Counted from the first letter of the stretch, positions 1-4,865 are shown. The stretch: DNA of 5,871 bases from CAYHSY01 sp964359435 (GCA_964359435.1 CAYHSY010000049.1:1-5871); one strand, 5' to 3'. The notes: generated from the letters alone by a model not told the origin. Made by a program: numbers and translations.

Positions 1-579
1 CCAGCATACCTCCATGACACCCAGGCGCTTGTTGATTCCCATGGGTACCACGTCGATGCAGCCGTCGCTATGCCGCTTAAGGGTTAGGCGCAGGTCATGA
101 TTTTGTATGACACCAGTAAAGAAAGCCAACCATTCTTTCGACTCCTCGATGTTGGTTCCGCCCGGGAAGAGCGAGATGATGCCTTCTTTGAGCTCCGGCC
201 GAAAGCGTCGTTCGGCATTACGGCACAGAAAGGTTCTGGCTAACGTATCAAGTTGGATGATTTTCTGGAACAGAACCAGGTGTTCTATTCCAATTCCCAG
301 GTTGTCCCGCTGTTCCCAGACAGGCACCGGCTCCATGGAGATCAAGCGCAGCGATTGCGCGCCCGACTCGGCGGAAATGTGGTCCCAGTGAATCCCGATG
401 CCGGTGCCCAATCCTCGGGCATAGTCGGCATTTTTACCGGTGGCCGGACCCATAGGCAAGCCGAGTTTTCTCAATTCCCGGAACACGGTGGCAATCCTGG
501 GATCTATTGGTCCGCCCTGGGGCATGATGGAACCATCAATATCGAACAGCAGAGCCCTAATCTCGGTTGGCGTGGTCAT
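1..579 (-). CDS. HAD superfamily (type IIB) sugar-phosphatase-like hydrolase, 3' end cut by window edge
   Basis: This leftward gene starts at ATG 579-577 and stays open for 193 codons to position 1, so the C-terminus is missing. HAD phosphatases of this class hydrolyse phosphate esters, often of sugars, in the cytoplasm by way of a phospho-aspartate. Motif I is visible as LLFDIDGSI, with nucleophile Asp13 and acid/base Asp15. The motif II region reads PATGKN (Thr47-Gly48-Lys49). A type IIB-like cap region follows, and GCIDVVPMGINK ends in the motif III lysine (Lys184). Motif IV (GD..ND) should lie outside the window. Ser17 replaces the usual Thr of DxDGT, a mild change. The start is fixed by a TAGGAGG site 8 nt upstream. 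Relatives include Cof-like, sucrose-phosphate and mannosylphosphoglycerate phosphatases, and the substrate cannot be chosen from the sequence. It is divergent from the tRNA gene. Confidence 0.88.
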   Translation of the reverse strand, partial: MTTPTEIRALLFDIDGSIMPQGGPIDPRIATVFRELRKLGLPMGPATGKNADYARGLGTGIGIHWDHISAESGAQSLRLISMEPVPVWEQRDNLGIGIEHLVLFQKIIQLDTLARTFLCRNAERRFRPELKEGIISLFPGGTNIEESKEWLAFFTGVIQNHDLRLTLKRHSDGCIDVVPMGINKRLGVMEVCW

Positions 580-587
580 GTGGTCGG

Positions 588-594
588 CCTCCTA
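588..594 (-). promoter_or_regulatory. Strong Shine-Dalgarno site of the HAD phosphatase gene
   Basis: On the minus strand the sequence reads TAGGAGG, 8 nt before the ATG at 579-577. It is a near-perfect anti-16S complement and decides the start of the HAD gene. No other gene in the window has a comparable site. Confidence 0.85.
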
Positions 595-630
595 ATCATC
601 GCCTCATAATACCGGGACAGGAACAACCTT

Positions 631-659
631 ATATTAACTAATATGAATTAATTTGTCCA
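631..659 (-). promoter_or_regulatory. Candidate sigma-70-type promoter of the HAD phosphatase gene
   Basis: On the minus strand, TGGACA (659-654, 5 of 6 matches to TTGACA) and TAATAT (636-631, 4 of 6 matches to TATAAT) are 17 bp apart. Transcription would start near 624, giving a leader of about 45 nt that contains the Shine-Dalgarno site. A 14-bp palindrome, ATATTA-AC-TAATAT (631-644), covers the -10 box and could be an operator, although AT-rich palindromes arise easily by chance. Promoter assignment is by consensus only. Confidence 0.5.
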
Positions 660-663
660 GTGA

Positions 664-693
664 TTGGCAATTTATATGAAAACGCGCTATGTT
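664..693 (+). promoter_or_regulatory. Candidate promoter of the tRNA-Pro gene
   Basis: TTGGCA (664-669, 5 of 6 matches to the -35 consensus) is followed after 18 bp by TATGTT (688-693, 4 of 6). Transcription would start about 5 nt before the mature tRNA 5' end. Its -35 box is only a few bases from that of the divergent HAD promoter, so the two would share a compact back-to-back control region. Confidence 0.45.
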
Positions 694-705
694 AAATAAG
701 TTATT

Positions 706-779
706 CGGGCTGTAGTATACCGGCAGTATACACGCTTCGGGTGCGTGAGGACTGGGTTCAATTCCCAGCAGCCCGACCA
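706..779 (+). tRNA. tRNA-Pro (anticodon CGG), CCA encoded
   Basis: A full cloverleaf can be drawn by eye. The acceptor stem is CGGGCTG/CAGCCCG, followed by A73 and an encoded CCA. The D-arm is G10-T13 with G22-T25 and keeps A14, G18-G19 and A21. The anticodon stem is CACGC/GCGTG around loop TTCGGGT, giving anticodon CGG, which reads CCG. The T-arm CTGGG/CCCAG encloses loop TTCAATT. The C1-G72 pair with A73 is the bacterial tRNA-Pro identity signature, which supports the assignment. The gene is 74 nt with CCA, slightly short because the D-loop and variable loop are small. G10-T25 and T13-G22 are wobble pairs. Its 3' end is repeated at 911-928. Confidence 0.94.
760..777 (+). repeat. Direct repeat copy 1 (tRNA-Pro 3' end), att-like
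   Basis: AATTCCCAGCAGCCCGAC, the 3' half of the T-arm plus most of the acceptor stem of the tRNA, recurs exactly at 911-928, 151 bp downstream. Integrases of mobile elements often use the 3' end of a tRNA gene as attB, leaving such direct repeats. No integrase gene is visible in the window. Confidence 0.8.
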
Positions 780-800
780 AATTATTGAAATATAAATTAT

Positions 801-920
801 GTTGGGAATTGAACCGTGAAAGGGGTCGGGAAAACTCCCGTTTTCCCGTGGCGGAAGTTGGGAACCGCTGGGTTCCCAAGCGCAGCGCCCGTTAGGGCGG
901 CGAGCAGTGAAATTCCCAGC
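801..920 (+). repeat. Palindrome-rich structured element beside the tRNA (10-bp closing stem with three internal hairpins)
   Basis: GTTGGGAATT (801-810) pairs with AATTCCCAGC (911-920) over 10 bp with one G-U. The closing stem encloses three hairpins. The first is CGGGAAAAC-TCCC-GTTTTCCCG at 827-848, with 9 perfect pairs. The second is TTGGGAACC-GCTG-GGTTCCCAA at 858-879, also 9 perfect pairs. The third is CGCCC-GTTA-GGGCG at 886-899, with 5 pairs. None is followed by a T-run, so these are not ordinary terminators. The layout suggests a multibranched RNA or a REP-like or mobile DNA element. I do not recognise a known family, and reading frames crossing the segment look spurious. Confidence 0.6.
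803..815 (-). repeat. Inverted copy of the tRNA T-arm
   Basis: TGGGAATTGAACC is the reverse complement of GGTTCAATTCCCA, the T-arm of the tRNA-Pro at 755-767. The asymmetric loop TTCAATT is also inverted, so this is a genuine inverted copy and not just the self-complementarity of the T stem. It marks the left border of the structured element. The direct copy at 911-928 marks the right border. Confidence 0.6.
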
Positions 921-928
921 AGCCCGAC
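911..928 (+). repeat. Direct repeat copy 2 of the tRNA-Pro 3' end (att-like or tRNA remnant)
   Basis: This is an exact 18-bp copy of 760-777. It is followed by ACT instead of the terminal CA of the CCA end, and no tRNA 5' half precedes it, so it is not a second tRNA gene. It lies between the tRNA and the metal-responsive genes, where the border of an integrated element would be expected. From here to about 1010 I see no gene. Confidence 0.75.
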
Positions 929-1013
929 ACTATAAATTGATGCGGGACAAAGGGTACGCGAGACAACAAGATCTTTTCCGCGCCCGCTAACCGGCCAGTT
1001 CGGCAATTTTTAT

Positions 1014-1022
1014 TTATCCACA
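1014..1022 (+). other. Single consensus DnaA box
   Basis: TTATCCACA matches the strong E. coli DnaA box exactly. It lies just upstream of the first CsoR-type promoter. No cluster of boxes and no DNA-unwinding or replication gene is present, so it is noted as an isolated match that may be chance or may affect the adjacent promoter. Confidence 0.3.
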
Positions 1023-1029
1023 GATTGAT

Positions 1030-1057
1030 TTGCTAGTATACCCCCCGGGGGTATAAT
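1030..1057 (+). promoter_or_regulatory. Metal-responsive promoter of the DUF5676-like gene
   Basis: TTGCTA (1030-1035, 4 of 6) and a perfect -10 TATAAT (1052-1057) are 16 bp apart. The spacer is almost wholly filled by the CsoR-type palindrome at 1037-1055, whose right arm supplies the first four bases of the -10 box. Bound repressor would therefore block RNA polymerase. Transcription is expected to start near 1064, giving a leader of about 44 nt. Confidence 0.75.
1037..1055 (+). promoter_or_regulatory. CsoR-type operator 1
   Basis: TATACCCCCCGGGGGTATA is a perfect palindrome: 9-bp arms around a central C. An AT-flanked C-run/G-run palindrome (TACCCC...GGGGTA) is the known recognition pattern of CsoR/RcnR-family repressors. 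The csoR gene lies about 450 bp downstream and has a similar site in its own promoter. Confidence 0.85.
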
Positions 1058-1107
1058 GAAGTTGAAAGGTCGAGACTTGAAATTAAAATTAATTTTTACT
1101 TGAATCT

Positions 1108-1407
1108 ATGAACGACTTAAAACATTATTGTCAGATCAATAGGGGCAGTTTTGCGTTGGCGGCCGGAGGTGTGATGGCCATAATCTATGTTGTTTGCGCC
1201 ATATTCGTCGCCCTATGGCCGGATTTCGCGCTTCAACTTTTCGGTTGGCTGGTTCATTTGGTGAATGTTGATAAATTTGCCGGCGATGTTGAAATCACCC
1301 TGGTTGGTTTTATGGTTGGGTTGGGACAGGTCTTCGTTTATACCTACGTAGGCGCTTGGTTGGTGGCCTGGCTGCATAATAAGTTTTGCGCTGGAACAAA
1401 TCAGTAA
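1108..1407 (+). CDS. DUF5676-like small two-helix membrane protein under CsoR-type control
   Basis: This is a 99-residue protein with two predicted membrane helices, about residues 15-37 and 64-89. They are joined by a loop holding the LQLFGWLVHLVN segment, and a short charged tail follows. Spacing and motifs (ALWPDFALQLF, then ITLVGFMVGLGQVFVYTYVGAWLVAWLHN) resemble the DUF5676 family, which has no established function; this is my recognition, not a search result. The ATG is the first in frame after the promoter, and no Shine-Dalgarno site is visible. The gene is monocistronic or weakly linked to csoR, which has its own promoter. The CsoR-type operator in its promoter makes a role in copper or related metal handling at the membrane likely. 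Cys8, Cys30 and His50/His90 exist but do not form an obvious metal site. Confidence 0.85.
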   Translation: MNDLKHYCQINRGSFALAAGGVMAIIYVVCAIFVALWPDFALQLFGWLVHLVNVDKFAGDVEITLVGFMVGLGQVFVYTYVGAWLVAWLHNKFCAGTNQ

Positions 1408-1461
1408 TCACGCAATACGCCCGGTTCATGCGGATCTTTCCGTTGATCGCCGCCTGGCCAT

Positions 1462-1491
1462 TTGACGACGCATACCCTGGTGGGGTATCAT
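1462..1491 (+). promoter_or_regulatory. Autoregulated promoter of csoR
   Basis: TTGACG (1462-1467, 5 of 6) and TATCAT (1486-1491, 5 of 6) are 18 bp apart. CsoR-type operator 2 occupies the spacer and overlaps the -10 box by three bases. The distance from operator centre to -10 is the same (6 bp) as in the DUF5676 promoter. The start would be near 1498, only a few bases before ATG 1501. The TTG of the -35 box is also the first codon of the longest possible reading frame, which argues against that start. Confidence 0.75.
1472..1488 (+). promoter_or_regulatory. CsoR-type operator 2
   Basis: ATACCC-TGGTG-GGGTAT is an imperfect version of operator 1, with 6-bp perfect outer arms. Its position inside the csoR promoter implies negative autoregulation relieved by metal, as known for CsoR/RcnR-family genes. 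Confidence 0.8.
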
Positions 1492-1500
1492 TGCAATTAT

Positions 1501-1770
1501 ATGAACCCCATGGTTAAAAAGGGCGCGCTTCGCCGGCTTAAAATCATAAAAGGCCAGGTGGCTGGACTCGAAAAAATGATTGAGTCCGAAAAATACTGCA
1601 TAGATATCATCGTGCAGTCATCGGCGGTCAAAAAGGCGCTTTCCGGCATCGAGGATATTCTTTTGGAGAACCATCTTTTGACGCACGCCGCCACGCAGAT
1701 AAAGTCGGGTCACGATAAAAAGGCCACCTCGGAACTTCTCAAGGTTTACCGGCTTTCAAAGAAAAAATAA
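1501..1770 (+). CDS. csoR: CsoR-family metal-sensing transcriptional repressor
   Basis: This is an all-helical repressor of the CsoR/RcnR/FrmR family (DUF156), 89 residues from ATG 1501. LRRLKIIKGQVAGLEKMIE (residues 10-28) and KYCIDIIVQSSAVKKAL (31-47) are family hallmarks. The metal-ligand positions read Cys33, His58 and His62 (HLLTH). That is C-H-H, where classical Cu(I) sensors have C-H-C. RcnR also has Cys-His-His here, and the Thermus thermophilus CsoR is a known C-H-H copper sensor, so copper is likely but nickel or cobalt is possible. A TTG start at 1462 would put the -35 box and operator inside the gene, so ATG 1501 or ATG 1510 is preferred. With transcription starting near 1498, the mRNA would be nearly leaderless. 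No Shine-Dalgarno site is present. The membrane-protein gene follows after 4 bp. Confidence 0.9.
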   Translation: MNPMVKKGALRRLKIIKGQVAGLEKMIESEKYCIDIIVQSSAVKKALSGIEDILLENHLLTHAATQIKSGHDKKATSELLKVYRLSKKK

Positions 1771-1774
1771 ATTT

Positions 1775-2191
1775 ATGAGAATTGCGCTGGTATCAATCTT
1801 ATTTGTCGGAGCCGTCTTGGCCTCGTTGTTCGGTGTGTTTTCGATGATCCATCCCGATGGTTCCGCCGGTCATAATTGGTGCTTGGCGTCTATTGGCGGC
1901 GGGGGGGATTGCCCGGCCGGCGGCAATTCTTTTGAGTACATCCGCATTCATTTAGGCGCGCTCTCGGGGTTGACGCTTTTTCCTTTCGCGCCGGCCTCGG
2001 CTGTTTTCATTATCGTCAGCTTATTAGCAGCCGTTTTGCTCGCCTCAGTGCCGCCCGCCGCCGCTTTGCTGCCGAATTTTAAGTTTCTATTTGCCGCCAA
2101 TCCGTGGCATACGCCGAAAATTTCGGAAAAAATCAGAATTTGGCTTGCAAGGCACGAAAAGCGCGATCCGTATCGTGTCTCTAATCCGTAG
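1775..2191 (+). CDS. Small membrane protein with extracytoplasmic Cys/His loop, co-transcribed with csoR
   Basis: I recognise no named family. The 138 residues start with a hydrophobic segment (about 1-24), either an uncleaved signal anchor or a signal peptide. A short loop then carries Met24, His26, His33, Cys36, Cys46 and a Gly-rich GGGGDCPAGG run. A long hydrophobic stretch of one or two helices (about 60-98) and a basic cytoplasmic-type tail (KISEKIRIWLARHEKRDPYR) complete it. The gene begins 4 bp after csoR and ends before an intrinsic terminator, so csoR and this gene form one metal-controlled transcript. The Met/His/Cys-rich loop and the context suggest an extracytoplasmic metal-binding or metal-tolerance role. 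This is inference. It has no Shine-Dalgarno site and is probably translated by coupling to csoR. Confidence 0.8.
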   Translation: MRIALVSILFVGAVLASLFGVFSMIHPDGSAGHNWCLASIGGGGDCPAGGNSFEYIRIHLGALSGLTLFPFAPASAVFIIVSLLAAVLLASVPPAAALLPNFKFLFAANPWHTPKISEKIRIWLARHEKRDPYRVSNP

Positions 2192-2222
2192 GCGCAACTG
2201 TTCCGATTTTGCGTTTACGGTT

Positions 2223-2246
2223 AACCGCTTTCATCGCGGTTTTTTA
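2223..2246 (+). terminator. Intrinsic terminator ending the csoR transcript
   Basis: AACCGC (2223-2228) and GCGGTT (2236-2241) form a 6-bp stem with a 7-nt loop, running directly into a T-rich tail (2240-2245). It lies 31 bp after the stop codon of the csoR-linked gene and 36 bp before the next start, so it separates two transcription units. Confidence 0.8.
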
Positions 2247-2281
2247 TTGTATCAATAAACATTAAATCAAGAAAATAATTT

Positions 2282-3253
2282 ATGGAAAATCAAAATGAAA
2301 ACATCGGGGAGCCAATTCCGCCGTGTTGCCATGAAAAGTCCAAAAACTCCGCCGGTAAAATTATCTCCGTTGCTGCCCTGATAATCTTCGCTTTCATTGC
2401 GTCTTATGCCTACACCAAAAACAGTTTTTCCGGTGGCGCCGGCTCCGCGTCTTTGGCATCGGCTTTGGGCAATAACGATGCCGATTCACTAGAAGAGGCG
2501 GTGATTCCTTCCGGTGGGGTCGAGATTCCGATTGCCTGGGGTGATTTGGGGAAAAAAATGATCGCTGCCAGCGTTATTGACGAATCTTCGTTCAGCGAAC
2601 TTTATGCCGACAGAGGTGGGATGAATGAGACGGTTTCGAGTTTACTCACCGGAGACGACAACGGTACTTTCGTTATCACTCCGGATAATTCGGGGCAGAT
2701 CCTCAATCTTTTTTGGGCCTTCGGCCTTTCCAACCGTAATCCGGTTTTGGAGAACGGCCCGATGAAGGACCCGGAATACGGAGGGGCTGATCAATTTGCT
2801 TCAACAGCCGGTTGGACTTTGGCTGTCGGCGATCCGATGGAACATTATTCCGCGCATGCCTTCGTCCGGCTCACTCCCGCGGAGCAGGCCTTGGTGGAAC
2901 GGGTGGCGAAAAACATTTATCGTCCCTGTTGCGGCAACTCGACGTATTTTCCGGATTGTAATCATGGCATGGCCATGCTCGGGCTGCTCGAGCTTATGGC
3001 GGCCAAAGGAGCGGACGAGGCGGCTATGTATAGGGCAGCCCTTCAGGTTAATTCATATTGGTTCCCCGATACATATCTGGTTATCGGCAAGTATTTGGAG
3101 CGCAAGGGCATATCTTGGAATGCGGTCGATCCCAAGGAGGTGCTGGGTTTCAGGTTTTCGAGCGCCTCGGGTTATCGCCGCATAGTTTCGGAAATGGCCG
3201 CTCCGGTCGAGGGTGGCAAATCCCGCAAATCATCCGGCGGCTGTGGGGTTTAA
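2282..3253 (+). CDS. Membrane-anchored protein of unknown function with CCGN and CNHG motifs
   Basis: I cannot name a family, though the overall pattern resembles unnamed proteins I associate with Patescibacteria. The 323 residues comprise a short cytoplasmic tail with PPCCH (Cys15-Cys16-His17), one membrane anchor (about 27-44), a low-complexity Gly/Ser/Ala linker to about 75, and an extracytoplasmic domain. That domain contains WGDLGKKMI (86-94), an acidic region, a GGADQFASTAGWTLAVGDPMEHYS segment (about 167-190), then RPCCGN (Cys216-Cys217), DCNHG (Cys226, His228) and MLGLLELMA (232-240). The protein ends GGCGV, with Cys321. The cysteines and histidine suggest a metal site or an exchangeable disulfide. 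It is followed 1 bp later by a CcdA/DsbD-like electron transporter, the natural donor of reducing equivalents to such a domain. No Shine-Dalgarno site and no convincing promoter or CsoR operator is visible upstream. Confidence 0.85.
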   Translation: MENQNENIGEPIPPCCHEKSKNSAGKIISVAALIIFAFIASYAYTKNSFSGGAGSASLASALGNNDADSLEEAVIPSGGVEIPIAWGDLGKKMIAASVIDESSFSELYADRGGMNETVSSLLTGDDNGTFVITPDNSGQILNLFWAFGLSNRNPVLENGPMKDPEYGGADQFASTAGWTLAVGDPMEHYSAHAFVRLTPAEQALVERVAKNIYRPCCGNSTYFPDCNHGMAMLGLLELMAAKGADEAAMYRAALQVNSYWFPDTYLVIGKYLERKGISWNAVDPKEVLGFRFSSASGYRRIVSEMAAPVEGGKSRKSSGGCGV

Positions 3254-3254
3254 T

Positions 3255-4148
3255 ATGGAATTATTAATAGGCACATCGTTGGTCGCCGCCTTTTTGGCTG
3301 GCATAGCGGCTCTGTTCGCGCCTTGTTGTATTACAGTCCTACTGCCGTCGTATTTTGGTTCGGTTTTTCGGACACGTCGGAAGGTGTTCCTGATGACTTT
3401 CGTCTTCTTTCTCGGGGTTTTATTGGTTTTTATTCCTCTCGGTTTGGGGTTTTCCGCCTTGGGCAAATTTTTTAGCCGTTACCATCAGGCCATTTTCACG
3501 TTAGGTGGATTATTTTTCTTGATTTTGGGCATGATGCTGGTTTTTGGAAAAAAATTTGCTCTGCCGTTTTCACTTCATCCGAAATTGAAAATCGACAACG
3601 CCGCGTCCGTGTTGATGTTGGGCATTTTGTCGGGCATCGCCACCACTTGTTGCGCTCCGGTTTTGGCCGGTGTCATGGCCCTCTCCGTCTTACCCGGTTC
3701 ATTGATCTGGGGGATGATTTATGCTTTGGCTTATGTGCTGGGCATGGTTTCGCCTCTGTTTGTGATCTCTCTGGCGCTGGATCGCTCGCGTCTTATGGAG
3801 CGAATGATGAAAGCCGTTAAGCCGATCGTTTTTCGGATTGCCGGCCGGGAAATAAGCGTCGGACCGGCGGAATTTTTATCGGGTGCCGTCTTTATAGTCA
3901 TAGGGCTACTCACGCTTTCGTGGGGTGCGACGAGAGAGGTTTCCACTCACTCGGAATTTCAGGTTAGTATCAATATCGCTCTCGCCAGATTCCAGCAATC
4001 CATGGCGACGATTATCGCCGCCGTACCCGGTTACATCTGGGGTTTGGCTGTCATCGGTCTTCTGGCGCTCATTGTGTTCGTGACTTACCGACAACTGACG
4101 CGGGATAGAAAAATAATCAATCAAAACGAATATGACCAACAAAAATAA
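3255..4148 (+). CDS. CcdA/DsbD-type transmembrane thiol-disulfide electron transporter with doubled cysteines
   Basis: CcdA/DsbD-beta proteins pass electrons from cytoplasmic thioredoxin through two membrane cysteines to extracytoplasmic thiol proteins. The 297 residues give about seven helices. FAPCCITVLLPSY (21-33) in helix 1 and GIATTCCAPVLAG (127-139) in the fourth helix are the two reactive sites in pseudo-symmetric halves. Each normally has a single cysteine; here both are vicinal pairs, Cys24-Cys25 and Cys132-Cys133. A seventh helix (about 260-278) and a charged tail extend beyond the usual six-helix core. The start chosen is ATG 3255, 1 bp after the previous stop. ATG 3213 would add 14 residues lying inside the upstream gene and lacking membrane character. 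The 3' end overlaps the next gene by 17 bp, so the three genes are translationally coupled. Function is well supported, the partner is inferred. Confidence 0.88.
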   Translation: MELLIGTSLVAAFLAGIAALFAPCCITVLLPSYFGSVFRTRRKVFLMTFVFFLGVLLVFIPLGLGFSALGKFFSRYHQAIFTLGGLFFLILGMMLVFGKKFALPFSLHPKLKIDNAASVLMLGILSGIATTCCAPVLAGVMALSVLPGSLIWGMIYALAYVLGMVSPLFVISLALDRSRLMERMMKAVKPIVFRIAGREISVGPAEFLSGAVFIVIGLLTLSWGATREVSTHSEFQVSINIALARFQQSMATIIAAVPGYIWGLAVIGLLALIVFVTYRQLTRDRKIINQNEYDQQK

Positions 4149-4722
4149 CTCCATTGTTTATGTGGCGATTCTTGCTTTATCCGCCGCCTTTCTACTCATC
4201 GCCGTTTACGCTTTAGGGAACTCCAAGAATGAGAATTCCCAGTCCGCCAACCCGTATGATTTAGTTGGCCGGCCCATGCCTGCCTTTTCTCTCCGCGATC
4301 GTCAGGGCGCGGAATATAGATCGGAAGATTTTAAAGGTAAAAACACAATCCTGTTCTTCAATGAAGGATTGATGTGTTATCCGGGTTGTTGGAATCAAAT
4401 TGTCGCCTTGGCTGAAGATCAAAGATTAAAGGGCGAATCCTTGGCTGTTTTTTCCATTGAACCGGATGCTCCGGAAGATTGGACCCGAGCCATCGAAAAG
4501 ATGCCGGAATTGGGTTACGCGGCAATGCTTTTTGACACCGATCGTAAAATATCCAGAAAGTTCGGTATGCTGACGCTGGATTCCTCGATGCATTATGGTT
4601 CCTTGCCGGGACATACTTATGTCATTATCGATAAAGAAGGTATTGTCCGTTATGTTTACGATGACCCGCGGATGGCTATTAACAATGATTTGTTGGTAGC
4701 GGAGTTGGGAAAACTTAATTAA
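4132..4722 (+). CDS. Membrane-anchored peroxiredoxin/redoxin-like protein with CxxxC active site
   Basis: This is an AhpC/TSA-type thioredoxin-fold protein of 196 residues. An N-terminal signal anchor (about 8-29) should place it outside the cytoplasmic membrane. The redoxin entry motif is GRPMPAFSLRDRQG (46-59), then strand ILFFNEG and the presumed active site MCYPGCW, with Cys82 and Cys86 three residues apart. That differs from the CxxC of TlpA/thioredoxins and from the PxxxTxxC of typical peroxiredoxins. The late redoxin motif PGHTYVIIDKEGIVRYVY follows near residue 160-178. The gene overlaps the CcdA-like gene by 17 bp, matching the common CcdA plus membrane-tethered thioredoxin-fold pairing, so it is probably reduced by that transporter. 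It may reduce peroxides or the cysteines of the CCGN protein. No Shine-Dalgarno site is present. Confidence 0.86.
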   Translation: MTNKNNSIVYVAILALSAAFLLIAVYALGNSKNENSQSANPYDLVGRPMPAFSLRDRQGAEYRSEDFKGKNTILFFNEGLMCYPGCWNQIVALAEDQRLKGESLAVFSIEPDAPEDWTRAIEKMPELGYAAMLFDTDRKISRKFGMLTLDSSMHYGSLPGHTYVIIDKEGIVRYVYDDPRMAINNDLLVAELGKLN

Positions 4723-4781
4723 AACGGGACAAAGCCCATGTCAGGTGTTGATTGGAGGCGTGTTTCTTCGGCCGATTTTGG

Positions 4782-4801
4782 ACAAATCCGGTTGGATTTG
4801 T
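4782..4801 (+). terminator. Hairpin with T-rich tail after the redoxin operon (possible terminator)
   Basis: ACAAATCC-GGTT-GGATTTGT is a perfect 8-bp hairpin with a 4-nt loop. The tail (TATTGTTGTATTT) is T-rich but interrupted, so termination may be partial. It lies 60 bp after the redoxin stop and before a second hairpin. Confidence 0.45.
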
Positions 4802-4830
4802 TATTGTTGTATTTATTAAGATTCGTTTCC

Positions 4831-4850
4831 GCGCCCCTCTGGGCGCTTTT
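4831..4850 (+). terminator. Intrinsic terminator between the redoxin operon and the hydrogenase-like operon
   Basis: GCGCCC-CTCT-GGGCGC forms a perfect 6-bp GC stem with a 4-nt loop followed by TTTT (4847-4850). The U-tract is short. It ends 15 bp before the start codon at 4866, so any promoter for the downstream genes in the preceding spacer would have to read through it. It could therefore act as an attenuator or as the end of the upstream unit. Between 4722 and 4866 I see no convincing promoter. Confidence 0.65.
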
Positions 4851-4865
4851 GTCCCCGGCTTCTTT

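Noticed and set aside
107..609. Two rightward open frames within 107-609
   Set aside because: They are antisense shadows of the HAD phosphatase gene, whose motifs are clear on the other strand.
801..928. Integron attC site, retron or group II intron fragment
   Set aside because: The ends do not fit the GTTRRRY/RYYYAAC core rule, and there is no integrase or reverse transcriptase gene in the window.
942..987. Possible nested stem (GCGGG/CCCGC with CGCG/CGCG inside)
   Set aside because: The stems are short, with a 10-nt bulge and an 18-nt loop and no T-run. It is not distinguishable from chance.
634..1006. Leftward open frames across the tRNA and the palindromic segment
   Set aside because: They translate the antisense of tRNA-Pro and of the hairpins (for example VGLLGIEPSPH), a well-known type of spurious protein.
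1014..1022. Replication origin at the DnaA box
   Set aside because: There is only one box, with no cluster and no replication gene nearby.
1462..1500. TTG start extending CsoR by 13 residues
   Set aside because: The extension would consist of the -35 box, the CsoR operator and the -10 box, so it must be promoter DNA.
3213..3254. ATG 3213 as start of the CcdA-like protein
   Set aside because: It overlaps the upstream gene by 41 bp and adds a non-hydrophobic 14-residue piece before helix 1. ATG 3255 gives a normal family N-terminus.
4752..4865. TTG 4752 start of the NuoB/HycG-like protein
   Set aside because: The extra 38 residues are translated from the spacer with two hairpins and match nothing in the family. 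MFDIFRK from ATG 4866 is the usual N-terminus.
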